From: Paenibacillus glycanilyticus NBRC 16618
GTDB lineage: Bacteria > Bacillota > Bacilli > Paenibacillales > Paenibacillaceae
Length of the DNA: 64,000 bases
Direction: 5' to 3'
Assembly (NCBI RefSeq): GCF_004000805.1
Contig: NZ_BILY01000021.1
Span: forward strand, 1 to 64,000
Below are positions 16,042 to 25,064 of the stretch, in pieces; the stretch's first letter is position 1; each line of letters starts with the position of its first letter. The notes below the pieces were generated by a model. It was not told the DNA's origin, searched no databases, and worked only from the letters and a program-made list of their open reading frames with translations. A program made the position numbers and the translations under genes.

Positions 16042-17295
16042 TCAGAACCGTTCTGTTTTATACCATTTGGCCTCGCGTTTAAAAATCACGTCCTTCAAAT
16101 ATTGAAACATGCCATTGGCGGCAACAAGCATCCACAGCTGACAGTATGTAACGTACATAAGCAGAATAATGACGAGATTCGAAGGGTGCATTTCGCCTTT
16201 TTCCGTGATAAGCGTGATGAACGTCCCTACCACGAACAAGGTAATGGCCAGTATCCATAAGTAGAAGCTTAGTCCCTCAATCGTGGTATGCACGTAACCC
16301 AGCGCATGCAGAATGAGCAAAGCGTCCGACGTTAAGAGCGAGGTGACAAGCAAGAAATAAATAGCCAGAAAATAAAGAATGTCGAAGCGGATTCGGCGCG
16401 CTTCCGGCCGGAAGAGCAGCGGGACGTTTTTGACGATCACGTAAATATTCCCCTTCGCCCAGCGCGTCCGCTGTTTGAACCATACCTTAAGCGTCTGGGG
16501 CTCCTGCTCCCAGGTAACCGACTTCGGCTGGAACTTGATCCGGTAACCCATCATGTAGATCCGGAAGCTGATCTCGGTATCCTCCGCGATCGCTTTCGTA
16601 TCCCAGCCTCCGATAGCCTCGATGATATGGCGGCGCATGATGAAGTTGGTGCCCGGAATCGTGCACAGCTTGAACAGCTTCCACCTGCCGGCTTGGGCCA
16701 TCCATTGGAACGATAACGTCTCGATATTAATAAACCGGGTAAGCAGGTTTTGGTCCCGGTTGCGCGTCCGGAACTTGCCTATAACCGCACCAAGCTTAGC
16801 GTCGTTCACGATTTCGGCTACCAGGTAACGAAGGGCTGTCCGTTCCGGCGTATTATCGGCATCATAGATGGCGATAAGCTCGCCTTTGCTGCGGGTGAAG
16901 CCGATATTAAGCGCATTGGACTTGCCTTTACCCCCGGTTATGTTATCGGTATTGATGATAATGAGATTGCGTCCCTTGTATTTCTCCTGAAGCTGACCCA
17001 GCAGCACGCTGCTGTTATCCGAGGAATTATCGTTAATGACGATAATCTCGTAACGGTCGTGCGGGTAGTCGAGCGCAAGCAGCGACTCTACCGTTTTGAC
17101 GATAACCTTGCCCTCGTTATGGGCCGGTACCATAATCGACACGAAGGGCTCTTGTCCCGGCAGAAGCTCGGGCGGCTTCTCGCTCTCCAGCTTTATATAG
17201 TAGAAGTAGCCGGCGATAATCAGCGCGATATTAACGAGCAGCAGGGACCAGATGCACAGCACGCATATGACCATTAATATATCCGGTATCGTCAT
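16042..17295 (-). CDS. GT2 processive glycosyltransferase (YdaM-like)
   Basis: A 417-residue membrane glycosyltransferase of family 2. Motifs: VSIMVPAHNEGKVI near residue 50, YDADNTP with the DxD near 145, IAEDTEISF (TED) near 237, and FKQRTRWAKGN (QxxRW) near 276, the set expected of a processive synthase. One membrane helix precedes the catalytic domain and three to four follow it. It should polymerise the exopolysaccharide. Its ATG overlaps the stop of the preceding gene (ATGA). The sugar cannot be read from sequence. Confidence 0.88.
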   Translation of the reverse strand: MTIPDILMVICVLCIWSLLLVNIALIIAGYFYYIKLESEKPPELLPGQEPFVSIMVPAHNEGKVIVKTVESLLALDYPHDRYEIIVINDNSSDNSSVLLGQLQEKYKGRNLIIINTDNITGGKGKSNALNIGFTRSKGELIAIYDADNTPERTALRYLVAEIVNDAKLGAVIGKFRTRNRDQNLLTRFINIETLSFQWMAQAGRWKLFKLCTIPGTNFIMRRHIIEAIGGWDTKAIAEDTEISFRIYMMGYRIKFQPKSVTWEQEPQTLKVWFKQRTRWAKGNIYVIVKNVPLLFRPEARRIRFDILYFLAIYFLLVTSLLTSDALLILHALGYVHTTIEGLSFYLWILAITLFVVGTFITLITEKGEMHPSNLVIILLMYVTYCQLWMLVAANGMFQYLKDVIFKREAKWYKTERF

Positions 17296-18860
17296 AGGCC
17301 GCCTCCCGACTTGTAGTATTTTTTCTTATATAACCGGTATCCGATCAAGAGGAATACGGCGAACAGCATTAAGGTCGTAATAATAAGGACAATCAGGATC
17401 CGGTTCTGCACCGAAAATAAAGCATGAAAAGTGACCTTTTGTTCCGGCTGCGAGACGACGGGCGCTTGCTCTTCCGGTTCGGCCTGATCCTGCAGATCGG
17501 CCGGCTTGCCATCCAGAAGAAGCGCTCCGCTGCGAGACTCGGCCTTATGCGCGCTGCTGCTGAGGCTATGCGTCTCCGACTTGAAGTCCGCAAACGGCAG
17601 CCAGCTGCCGGCAGCCTCGCGAACGGCTTCTTCCTGACTGGCATCGCTCTCGAACCAGTCAAAGGTGACGGCCAGATTTACCGGAAACGCTGGCCAGATC
17701 TTGTTCTCGCGGCTGATCCGGAGCAGCACCTTGGCAGGCATCGTATACGGGGATGCGGCAAAAGGCTGTACCGCCTCCGTTTGCCCGGATGCCCTCCCTG
17801 ATTCATTGGCGAACAGGATGGTCGTATCCGAGAACGCAAAGCCCGCTTCGCGCTCTTCCTTCCCCTGGGCCCGCTTCATATCTCCCGTCATCCCAAGCGG
17901 GGCAATACCCGCATCGGCCAGATGATTCAGAAAGCCGTCCATCTGCGCCTTCAGAATAGAGGGATCCTGCCCCGCCGACGTTGGCGTCGGCACTTGCACG
18001 AGCACGCTGCCGTTATGAGCCTGCACGGCTTGCAGAGCGGCCGCATATCGCTGCATCGCCGGATAATCGGTATTGTTGAACAATGGGCTTACGCTGACCA
18101 GAAACGGAATTCCGGCATTGTACAGCTGTTCCGACAACGCCTCCAGCTTGTCCAAATCGATAAAAGGCGTGATGCCGCCAATAAGCAGATAAGATTGCGT
18201 CGGAGCATCCGCCTTCAGCCAGGTACGCAGCACATACGCAATTGCCAATTCGCTCAGGTTGCCCGATTGAAAATACGGTACGTATGCATAGCCGCCGGCC
18301 GATACGGCATATGGCGTCTGGATCGCTCCCTCCGAAGAGGTTATCTGCCCGTAAGTCTCGCCTTTCCCTTCCGTTATATAGGCAAGACGATTAACGAAAA
18401 TATGTTCCTCGGAGAGCCCGTTTACCGACAGCTTTAAGGACTGCCTGCTTGCCGTTTCGGTCTTCAGAGCCAGCTTCCCGCGAAGGACCTCCGGCGGATT
18501 AGACCCGATATGCAGCCATTCTCCCGTAAAACCCGTCATGCCATGCGTAATGGATCCGCATAAATCCTCCGTATTGCATACGGTAATCAGCTTCGCATTA
18601 TCTTTGGCCATTTCAGGCTTATAAGCATCCGAAGCAACCGTCGTCACCGTCGCTCCCAAGGAGAGCAGCAGCCGCTGCAAGGTCTCTATATTGCCTGCCG
18701 CAGGAGTATCCACTCCCAGGCTGTCATAGACGAGCAGCACCCGGGCAGCTTTCGCTGAATCCTGCGCAGCCGATGCCGGAGCCGGAATCAGCACCGCCGC
18801 CGGCAAAGAGAGACAGAGCAAGACGAGCACCCATAGCTTGATTCCTGTCCGTCTTCTCAT
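17292..18860 (-). CDS. YdaL-like protein, DUF2334 polysaccharide deacetylase-like
   Basis: A 522-residue protein with a signal peptide (about residues 1-31), an extracellular part, and a C-terminal membrane helix (about 490-512) with a basic tail. The middle (SYLLIGGITPFIDLDKLEAL and the later GFAFSDTT segment) resembles DUF2334, a divergent polysaccharide-deacetylase-like family that includes B. subtilis YdaL. It probably modifies or trims the polymer outside the membrane; the catalytic state is not clear, since the usual His-rich zinc motif is not obvious. ATGA overlaps connect it to both neighbours. Confidence 0.72.
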   Translation of the reverse strand: MRRRTGIKLWVLVLLCLSLPAAVLIPAPASAAQDSAKAARVLLVYDSLGVDTPAAGNIETLQRLLLSLGATVTTVASDAYKPEMAKDNAKLITVCNTEDLCGSITHGMTGFTGEWLHIGSNPPEVLRGKLALKTETASRQSLKLSVNGLSEEHIFVNRLAYITEGKGETYGQITSSEGAIQTPYAVSAGGYAYVPYFQSGNLSELAIAYVLRTWLKADAPTQSYLLIGGITPFIDLDKLEALSEQLYNAGIPFLVSVSPLFNNTDYPAMQRYAAALQAVQAHNGSVLVQVPTPTSAGQDPSILKAQMDGFLNHLADAGIAPLGMTGDMKRAQGKEEREAGFAFSDTTILFANESGRASGQTEAVQPFAASPYTMPAKVLLRISRENKIWPAFPVNLAVTFDWFESDASQEEAVREAAGSWLPFADFKSETHSLSSSAHKAESRSGALLLDGKPADLQDQAEPEEQAPVVSQPEQKVTFHALFSVQNRILIVLIITTLMLFAVFLLIGYRLYKKKYYKSGGGL

Positions 18861-20392
18861 TGCTGTCCCCCCTGTAGCAACGCGGATGGTTCGGGGTCTT
18901 CTTCGCCCGCATTTTTCTTCGCGTTAGGCCCCCATAAGCGGCGGCATACGCAGTCGGCAATAACCCAGAAGGTCACGAGATCAAACGCCACCGCAAATAA
19001 AAACTCATGCTTGGCGAGGTCCGCGTCCCCGGCGCCGATAACCGAAACCGCCATTGCGCATAGTCCCGCCAGCATCATCATGAGAATCATCGACAGCCGA
19101 AGCGTTCGCCGAAGCGCCCGCTCCTTCACGGCCCGGTAGAAGGATGCGGCGTACAGTCCCGCAATGACAATCATCCATATCACTACAAACCCGGAAGTCT
19201 TCGGTGCAGCCCATTCTTTCAGATAGCTGTACCCGGAAAAGGCCAGCGTGCGCTTGCCGAACGGCTTGTCCGCCGACTTCTCGTAATTCCCGAGCTTGGT
19301 TCGGTTAGAAAAGGCATTGCGGGCCGCCGTCTCGAATATTCTTCCCGCCGATTCGGGATGGGTCAGATAATACCTGGCGATGGAGGGGAAGCCATACTTA
19401 TCCAGAAACTGCGTCTGCATCTCTTCCGATTCGACTGGAATTGGAGAGAATTGGTCATAATAAATGGCGCCGGTAAGCACCGAGAACTGCCTGTCGATCC
19501 CGAAGAAATCGAGTGCTTGCTCCGGATTATCCGCTGTCATCAATACGCCCCTCGTCATGGCGTGGTACTTGTTAATGTTGACGAACTGCTCCGGAATAAG
19601 GACATAGGTGCCTACCGCAGTAAGCAGCAGGACAACCGCCTGCATTCCGGCGAGCGTACGGAAGATCCTATCCCGCTTCAGGAAGACAAACAGTACCGCC
19701 ACCATGGCGACAATAAGGCCAATCGGCGCATTCTGCTGCTTGCTTGTCGTAAGGATCATTGCGCTCGCTCCAAAAAGGAACAGCAGGAAATAGTCGTTGT
19801 ACTGCCGCTGGTACAGCAGCATCCCCGCGCTGAACAAATACATCAGCATGATCAGAACGACGCTTTCGCTATAGAAAGAGTTGAAATACGCGAGGTATCC
19901 GATATCCCCGAATACAAAAACAGCCCCAAGCGCCAGTCCGTAGCCCGCACGGCGCGAAGCCTTCCATGCGGCTGCCTTCACTAGCAGGTAAACCGCGCCT
20001 ACATACAGCACGCCGTAAAGCGCCGCCTGAATCCGGATATCGAACTGACGGTTATAACCAAACCATTCGCTAATCGTAAGCGCTAGACGAACGAATAGCG
20101 TTTGAGAGGAATACAGCAGGGCGCTATTCTCGTTGTAGTATTGGAAAATTCCGAAATTTTTGACAAAATATCCGAGTGTCTGGCTCGTATAATCCGGCGC
20201 ATTGAAGTACAGGCCGTTGCTATATAGAATCCGGTAATAATCCCCGTTGTCCGCCATTCCGATATAAGGCGGGATAAAGAGCTCGATCAGCAAAATAAGC
20301 GCAACGCCAAACGCCGCCAGCGAGGCCGGAGATATGTATTTTTTCCATACGATTATCGTTTGTACGAGCTTTATTCGCTGCAGCTTATTCAT
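18857..20392 (-). CDS. polytopic membrane protein, GT-C/WsfD-like glycan transferase
   Basis: A 511-residue protein with about eleven membrane helices. After the first helix is a conserved-looking extracellular loop (IPPYIGMADNGDYYRILYSN) with acidic residues at the place where GT-C enzymes hold their catalytic acid. The overall look resembles the WsfD-type hexose transferases of S-layer glycan clusters. It has no counterpart in the five-gene B. subtilis yda operon as I recall it, so it may add a side-chain sugar. Both ends are coupled to neighbours (ATGA overlap with the ydaL-like gene). Confidence 0.6.
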   Translation of the reverse strand: MNKLQRIKLVQTIIVWKKYISPASLAAFGVALILLIELFIPPYIGMADNGDYYRILYSNGLYFNAPDYTSQTLGYFVKNFGIFQYYNENSALLYSSQTLFVRLALTISEWFGYNRQFDIRIQAALYGVLYVGAVYLLVKAAAWKASRRAGYGLALGAVFVFGDIGYLAYFNSFYSESVVLIMLMYLFSAGMLLYQRQYNDYFLLFLFGASAMILTTSKQQNAPIGLIVAMVAVLFVFLKRDRIFRTLAGMQAVVLLLTAVGTYVLIPEQFVNINKYHAMTRGVLMTADNPEQALDFFGIDRQFSVLTGAIYYDQFSPIPVESEEMQTQFLDKYGFPSIARYYLTHPESAGRIFETAARNAFSNRTKLGNYEKSADKPFGKRTLAFSGYSYLKEWAAPKTSGFVVIWMIVIAGLYAASFYRAVKERALRRTLRLSMILMMMLAGLCAMAVSVIGAGDADLAKHEFLFAVAFDLVTFWVIADCVCRRLWGPNAKKNAGEEDPEPSALLQGGQQ

Positions 20393-20426
20393 GCCATGCC
20401 CCTTTCCTTGCGCGTTCTATGAAGTC

Positions 20427-21566
20427 TTAATAGGCATAAGCCAATAAAGCCGTCAAATTATCGAACGAATAGACTTCTTCCGTTGCCGGATTCCCGAAGC
20501 TTCCGGCAATCGGGCTTGCTTGATCGTCCACGCGGTATTGCTCCATGCGTTTCATGCTGTTCCAGTAAAGCACTTGATCTCCAATCGTCGAGCCAATCAT
20601 CGCAGCGATCGCGTAAGCAGCCGTCGATTGGACATCCGTCGCCGGCTTGCCGTCCCGGCCGTAACGTCCGTACAGCGTTCCCGCTTCCACCGCTTTCTTG
20701 AGATACGTAATGCTGGCGGTACGCTCCTGATCAATCTCGGCGAGCGACAACACCGTCAGAAGAGACTCAATGGTACTGATTTCCCCTTCATGGTCGCCGT
20801 ACTTGCCTGATTTGTAATCATAACGGGTTTCGTAAAAAGGGAATTTATCGGATAAATACCCTCCCGAGACGATTGTAAGCAGGTTGTCTTCCAATGCCCG
20901 TTTATCCTTGGACGGAACTTCCAGCAGCCGGATGGACCGGAAATCGGCATAGCATAAGGTTAGGAAATTGTTAGTTGTTCCATAGGTACCGTCGTAGAAA
21001 TCGTAAAGCTTGTCCCCTTGTACATTGTGTTCATAGACGAGTCCGCCGTAATGAGCGGCCTCCCGGCCGTAGTTGCCGTCATTGCCAAAAGCCGTCTCGG
21101 CCTCGTACAACGCGCGGATGATCCGAAGATCGTCGACGACGGCATTAACGGTATATTTTTTATCGTGAAGAGGACTATAGCGATAGCTGAAGCCATAATC
21201 CGCCGCCAGCGTCTCTCTAGCCCGCGACCATGCGGCATCAAACGCTTCCCGCTGCCCGGTAAGCGCGTAATAACGCATCAGCAGACCGGCCGACTCGCTT
21301 AGCGTCTCATGACCGGTAGCGGTCTCCGCTGCCTCATCCGTTTCCTTATAATTCGTGTAGATGCCCGCCTCTCCCATAAGCTTCTGATCAATAAATTGCT
21401 GCAGTTGCTCACGATGCGGGGTTAGCTGAGGCGTATCGCCATATTTCGAGGGCAAGGCAACACTGTCTTTGCTGCCTTCCTCCCCGCCGTCCCTGCTGCT
21501 ATACGCCCAATACGCGGCCAGCAGGATCACAATCAAAGCGGCCGCAAAGCCCCATCGTTTATTCAC
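20427..21566 (-). CDS. glycoside hydrolase family 8-like protein (YdaJ-like)
   Basis: About 379 residues: an N-terminal membrane anchor or signal (RWGFAAALIVILLAAYWAY) and an alpha/alpha-barrel-like domain with features of GH8 (VVDDLRIIRALYEAE, FLTLCYADFRSIRL). GH8 enzymes are secreted endoglucanases often encoded with cellulose synthase genes. It is the first gene of the operon, as ydaJ is in B. subtilis. I prefer the GTG at 21566, 9 nt after GGGG; a TTG at 21575 directly abuts that box. Confidence 0.72.
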   Translation of the reverse strand: MNKRWGFAAALIVILLAAYWAYSSRDGGEEGSKDSVALPSKYGDTPQLTPHREQLQQFIDQKLMGEAGIYTNYKETDEAAETATGHETLSESAGLLMRYYALTGQREAFDAAWSRARETLAADYGFSYRYSPLHDKKYTVNAVVDDLRIIRALYEAETAFGNDGNYGREAAHYGGLVYEHNVQGDKLYDFYDGTYGTTNNFLTLCYADFRSIRLLEVPSKDKRALEDNLLTIVSGGYLSDKFPFYETRYDYKSGKYGDHEGEISTIESLLTVLSLAEIDQERTASITYLKKAVEAGTLYGRYGRDGKPATDVQSTAAYAIAAMIGSTIGDQVLYWNSMKRMEQYRVDDQASPIAGSFGNPATEEVYSFDNLTALLAYAY

Positions 21567-21981
21567 CGTCTTCAACCCCGTGTATATATTAATTCTGTTA
21601 ATCTATCCCCATCTTAAATATCATACCTTTTGCTTTAATCCCAAGACGAGTAGCAATTAAAGGAAGTTTCATGTTATGCGTCAAAAAAGGACTTTATTCA
21701 AGAATAACCGATAAATGTTGCTAAAATATGAGAATTTTTGACTAAATTTTGAGATTTGTCCGGGTTAAACGCTCTCATTTTTTTCAGACTTGCGGTCTAT
21801 TTCAAATGATAAAACAACAAAGGAAAAAAGCGGAAACCAGCCCCTGCAGGGATCTAATTTCCACTTGGTCGATTGTCCTCGCCATCGATTTCCTGATGAG
21901 CTTCAGTTACACGTTATGGCCACGCAAAGCAAAGAAAGAGCATAGCGACTAAGCTATCCTCTCTCTTTGCTTTGCTATATC
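21567..21981. other. gene-free gap upstream of the exopolysaccharide operon
   Basis: About 415 bp, AT-rich on the operon side. It must contain the operon promoter, but I found no convincing -35/-10 pair. At 21924-21975 it holds a large hairpin after the ABC-F gene. A possible 48-codon frame (start about 21808) lacks a ribosome site and is not called. Confidence 0.6.
21924..21975 (-). terminator. long hairpin after the ABC-F gene
   Basis: Outer arms GCAAAGCAAAGAAAGAG and CTCTCTTTGCTTTGC, with an inner ATAGC/GCTAT stem. No U-run follows, so it may act as an mRNA 3'-end stabiliser or factor-dependent terminator. Confidence 0.6.
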
Positions 21982-23538
21982 TTATTTCTGGCTCTGCATA
22001 GCCCAGGCTTCCACATCCCATGTTTTCGTTGCCCAATCCTCATAGAAATCAGGCTCGTGAGAGACGAGAACGATCGTACCCTTGTAGGCTTTCAACGCAC
22101 GCTTCAATTCCGCCTTGGCAACGATGTCCAAATGGTTCGTCGGTTCGTCGAACAGAATCCAGTTGCTCTCCCGCATCATCAGCTTGCACAAGCGAACCTT
22201 CGCCTGCTCTCCCCCGCTGAGCTGGTTAAGCGGGCGGGTAATATGCTCGTTCTTGAGTCCGCAGCGGGCAAGCGCTGCACGAACCTCATGCTGGTTCATG
22301 AAGGAGAACTCATCCCATACATCCTCCAGCGGAGTCATCGTCGGCGCCTTCGCTTCCTGCTCGAAGTAAGCAGGCGATAAATAATCGCCAAGGTAGGTCT
22401 TGCCGTCCAGCGGCGGAATAACGCCAAGAATCGATTTCAAGAGCGTGGATTTACCCACGCCGTTGCAGCCTACGATCGCAATCTTATCGCCGCGCTCGAT
22501 GACCATATCCATCTTGGGAAGAAGAGGTTTGTTGTAGCCGATAACCATTCCCTGCGCTTCGAATACGGTCTTGCCGCTTGTTCTGGACTCCTTGAAGTTA
22601 AAGGTTGGCTTCGCGGCTTCCTCCGGCTTATCGATGAGATCGATGCGGCCCAGCTGCTTCTCGCGGCTTTTCGCACGCCCTGAGGTAGATGCGCGAGCCT
22701 TATTTTTCTGAATAAACTCTTCTTGCTTCTTGATATAATCCTGCTGCTTCGCGTAGGCGTCGATATGCTGCGCCTTGTTCAGCTCGGCCATCTCCAAGAA
22801 TTTCTCATAGTTGGCGGTGTAACGCGTCAGCCTCGTAAATTCAAGATGGTAAATGACGTTAACGACCTGATTCATAAAGCCGGTCTCATGAGAAATAAGA
22901 ACAAAGGCATGGGGATAATTTTTCAAATAGTTCGTCAGCCAGTTAATATGCTCTTCGTCCAAATAGTTGGTAGGCTCATCAAGCAATAAGACGCCCGGCT
23001 TCTCCAGCAGCAGCTTGGCAAGCAGAACCTTCGTCCGTTGTCCGCCGCTAAGCGCCGTAACGTCACGGTCAAGACCAATCGCATTAAGCCCCAGGCCATT
23101 CGCCATCTCGTCGACCTTCACGTCGATCAAATAGAAATCGCCGATTTCGAGCTCCTCTTGAATTTCTCCCATCCGTACTAACAGCTGCTCCAGCGTATCC
23201 GGATCGGCTTCGCCCATCTGCGCGGCAATATCGTTAAGCTCCTCCTCCAATACAAGCAGCGGCAGGAACGCGTCCTTGAGCACATCGCGGATCGTCTTTC
23301 CCGCTTCAAGCTTCGTATGCTGGTCCAGATAACCGTAACGGACGCGGGGCGTCCATTCCACCCTGCCTTCGTCCTTCAATAGCTTGCCCGTCAAAATATT
23401 CATAAGCGTCGATTTCCCCGTACCGTTCGCGCCAACCAGGCCGATATGCTCCCCTTCAAGCAAACGGAAGTTCACGTCCTTAAACAATACCCGATCGCCA
23501 AACGTATGCGATAACTGCTCCACTGTTAACAAACTCAT
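21982..23538 (-). CDS. ABC-F family ATPase
   Basis: A 518-residue protein of two ABC ATPase domains with no membrane part. First domain: Walker A GANGTGKST, signature LSGGQRTK, Walker B VLLLDEPTNYLD; second: GCNGVGKST, LSGGEQAK, WILFDEPTNHLD. The linker between them (about residues 240-320) is long, charged and helical, as in ABC-F proteins that act on the ribosome. The overall sequence resembles the YkpA/YbiT housekeeping group rather than the antibiotic-resistance Vga/Lsa group, but this cannot be settled by eye. A single-gene unit. Confidence 0.9.
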   Translation of the reverse strand: MSLLTVEQLSHTFGDRVLFKDVNFRLLEGEHIGLVGANGTGKSTLMNILTGKLLKDEGRVEWTPRVRYGYLDQHTKLEAGKTIRDVLKDAFLPLLVLEEELNDIAAQMGEADPDTLEQLLVRMGEIQEELEIGDFYLIDVKVDEMANGLGLNAIGLDRDVTALSGGQRTKVLLAKLLLEKPGVLLLDEPTNYLDEEHINWLTNYLKNYPHAFVLISHETGFMNQVVNVIYHLEFTRLTRYTANYEKFLEMAELNKAQHIDAYAKQQDYIKKQEEFIQKNKARASTSGRAKSREKQLGRIDLIDKPEEAAKPTFNFKESRTSGKTVFEAQGMVIGYNKPLLPKMDMVIERGDKIAIVGCNGVGKSTLLKSILGVIPPLDGKTYLGDYLSPAYFEQEAKAPTMTPLEDVWDEFSFMNQHEVRAALARCGLKNEHITRPLNQLSGGEQAKVRLCKLMMRESNWILFDEPTNHLDIVAKAELKRALKAYKGTIVLVSHEPDFYEDWATKTWDVEAWAMQSQK

Positions 23539-23674
23539 TCTCTTTTATCTCCATTCCTTTATACGCTACCGTTAAACCCGACATTCTCTCGATTCGTCAT
23601 TGTACCATAAAACATTCTATTCCAGTTTATAATACGTAAAGTTATATGAATATGACCAATCATTAGGCGACAAA

Positions 23675-23707
23675 TAAAAAAGCCTCGCGCATTGGCGAAG
23701 CTTTTTT
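23675..23707. terminator. bidirectional terminator
   Basis: AAAAAGC, TCGC and GCGA, GCTTTTTT form a short stem with A and T flanks after the small secreted-protein gene. Confidence 0.75.
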
Positions 23708-23720
23708 GCATCCTCTTTTT

Positions 23721-24173
23721 CTACCGCCCGACGAACATAGCAGAACCATTATCTCCCGAATAAGGCGGATCTCCGGGGATGGTAACATAACATATAATAA
23801 GTTTGTACGACATCCCCTTGGTAATCGGCTGCATAAACGTGAGTATGAAGCTCTTGTTCTGCGCGTCCACCGGTTGAATCGTGACCCGATTAGCCGTCAG
23901 GGCATTCTGCGGCCCTACCGCGTCATTTTTGCCCAATGTGGCAATACCGGACGGTATCGCTTCGGTTGTGCTCTGTATCCAATAGTTAGACGGATTAACG
24001 CCTTTAGCCTGATCAACCGTCCGGTCATACGTGATTTGAAGTTGATTCTGGGACAATTGCGTCGCCGACTGAAGCATTGGGATCGTCTGAGGAGCCGCAT
24101 GCGCCGAGGTTGACGCCAATATAAACATAAACGCCATCAGACCTACCATTTTCCTAACACCTGCTATTTTCAT
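23721..24173 (-). CDS. small secreted hypothetical protein
   Basis: A 150-residue protein with a clear signal peptide (VRKMVGLMAFMFILASTSAHA, cleavage near residue 26). The mature part looks like one immunoglobulin-like beta-sandwich: LSQNQLQITYDRTVD, then VNPSNYWIQ and KGMSYKLIICYVTIPGDPPY. Short bacterial Ig-like domains with strands of this kind are found in surface proteins of Paenibacillus. Function unknown. It has its own terminator and no operon partner. Confidence 0.7.
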   Translation of the reverse strand: MKIAGVRKMVGLMAFMFILASTSAHAAPQTIPMLQSATQLSQNQLQITYDRTVDQAKGVNPSNYWIQSTTEAIPSGIATLGKNDAVGPQNALTANRVTIQPVDAQNKSFILTFMQPITKGMSYKLIICYVTIPGDPPYSGDNGSAMFVGR

Positions 24174-24289
24174 CTTATCGCTCCTTCCTTCTCAACAACC
24201 ATCATTAGCGTATCCTCGGGTTTCCATTTTATTCGGGAAGCATTTCATACAGACGGATGCACGGATCCATACCTGTTCCAATCATAAGA

Positions 24290-24324
24290 AAAGCCGGAAT
24301 CCTCAGCAGATTTCCGGCTCTTTT
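24290..24324 (-). terminator. terminator after the oxygenase gene
   Basis: AGCCGGAAATC/GATTCCGGCT hairpin followed on the minus strand by TTTTC. Confidence 0.75.
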
Positions 24325-24340
24325 ACATCTATGTATAAAC

Positions 24341-24970
24341 TTAGCGATATCTTTGTCTTCTCATCCATTGGGTTGCTACCCACTTCTCTCCGGCTTCGAC
24401 GGGATGTCCTGCATGCAGCGTTAACTCGTTCAAGCGGGTATCGTTATAAAAATATTCAAAGTAGACCGCGCTGCCTTTCTTGGGCGTTACCGAAAAATGA
24501 AGAGAAGGGAAATATGTCTCGCCGCCTTCTTCCACGTCATTCAAATACATGACCAGCGTGCTGATCCGATTGTTCATACTGCTGTCTTGCGTAAAATAGT
24601 CGAAATGAGGATGATATTGTTCTCCGGGCTGATACCGCAGCACCTGCAGAGGTTCCGCATGGGAGACCGGGATATTCATAAGCTCGGCCACCCGGGCCTC
24701 TACTTGTCCGATACACTCATTTTCGCCTTCCTCAAAAAACATGCTGCTGCTTGTTCTGACTTCGCTGACATCATGAGAGCTCCCGATTTTGGCCCGCTGC
24801 ATTCTAGCCGAAGCCAAGTCAATCAATAAATCGCATTCCGCCGGGCTTAATACATTATCCAGGATCAAAATAAGCGGTTCATCCAGCTTCCCAACGATTC
24901 GAATCTCTTTGTCCTTGGTTAAGATCTTGTTCCCTGAAGACGTTACGATCGTCTGCTCTTTAATGGTCAT
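24341..24970 (-). CDS. 2OG-Fe(II) oxygenase, prolyl 4-hydroxylase-like
   Basis: A 209-residue cytoplasmic dioxygenase. The iron site is visible: H-F-D in YHPHFDYF (about residues 120-124) and the distal His in LHAGHPV (about 187), followed by the 2-oxoglutarate-binding Lys in GEKWVATQW. The N-terminus (LDNVLSPAECDLLIDLA) is typical of bacterial prolyl 4-hydroxylases related to the Bacillus anthracis enzyme. It would hydroxylate prolyl residues of a peptide or protein. Good GGAGG box before the ATG. A single gene. Confidence 0.9.
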   Translation of the reverse strand: MTIKEQTIVTSSGNKILTKDKEIRIVGKLDEPLILILDNVLSPAECDLLIDLASARMQRAKIGSSHDVSEVRTSSSMFFEEGENECIGQVEARVAELMNIPVSHAEPLQVLRYQPGEQYHPHFDYFTQDSSMNNRISTLVMYLNDVEEGGETYFPSLHFSVTPKKGSAVYFEYFYNDTRLNELTLHAGHPVEAGEKWVATQWMRRQRYR

Positions 24971-25064
24971 CGCTTTAGTTCCTCCAATATAGAATACTGA
25001 GGACGTATTCGATTCTGCACCTAGTCAGTCGATTAGTAATTCTCCGTTCTAACCGGCAATCCCT

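Noticed and set aside
21749-21952. Possible small protein upstream of the exopolysaccharide operon
   Set aside because: Neither the first start nor the internal ATG at about 21808 has a ribosome site, and its end lies in the hairpin of the ABC-F gene.
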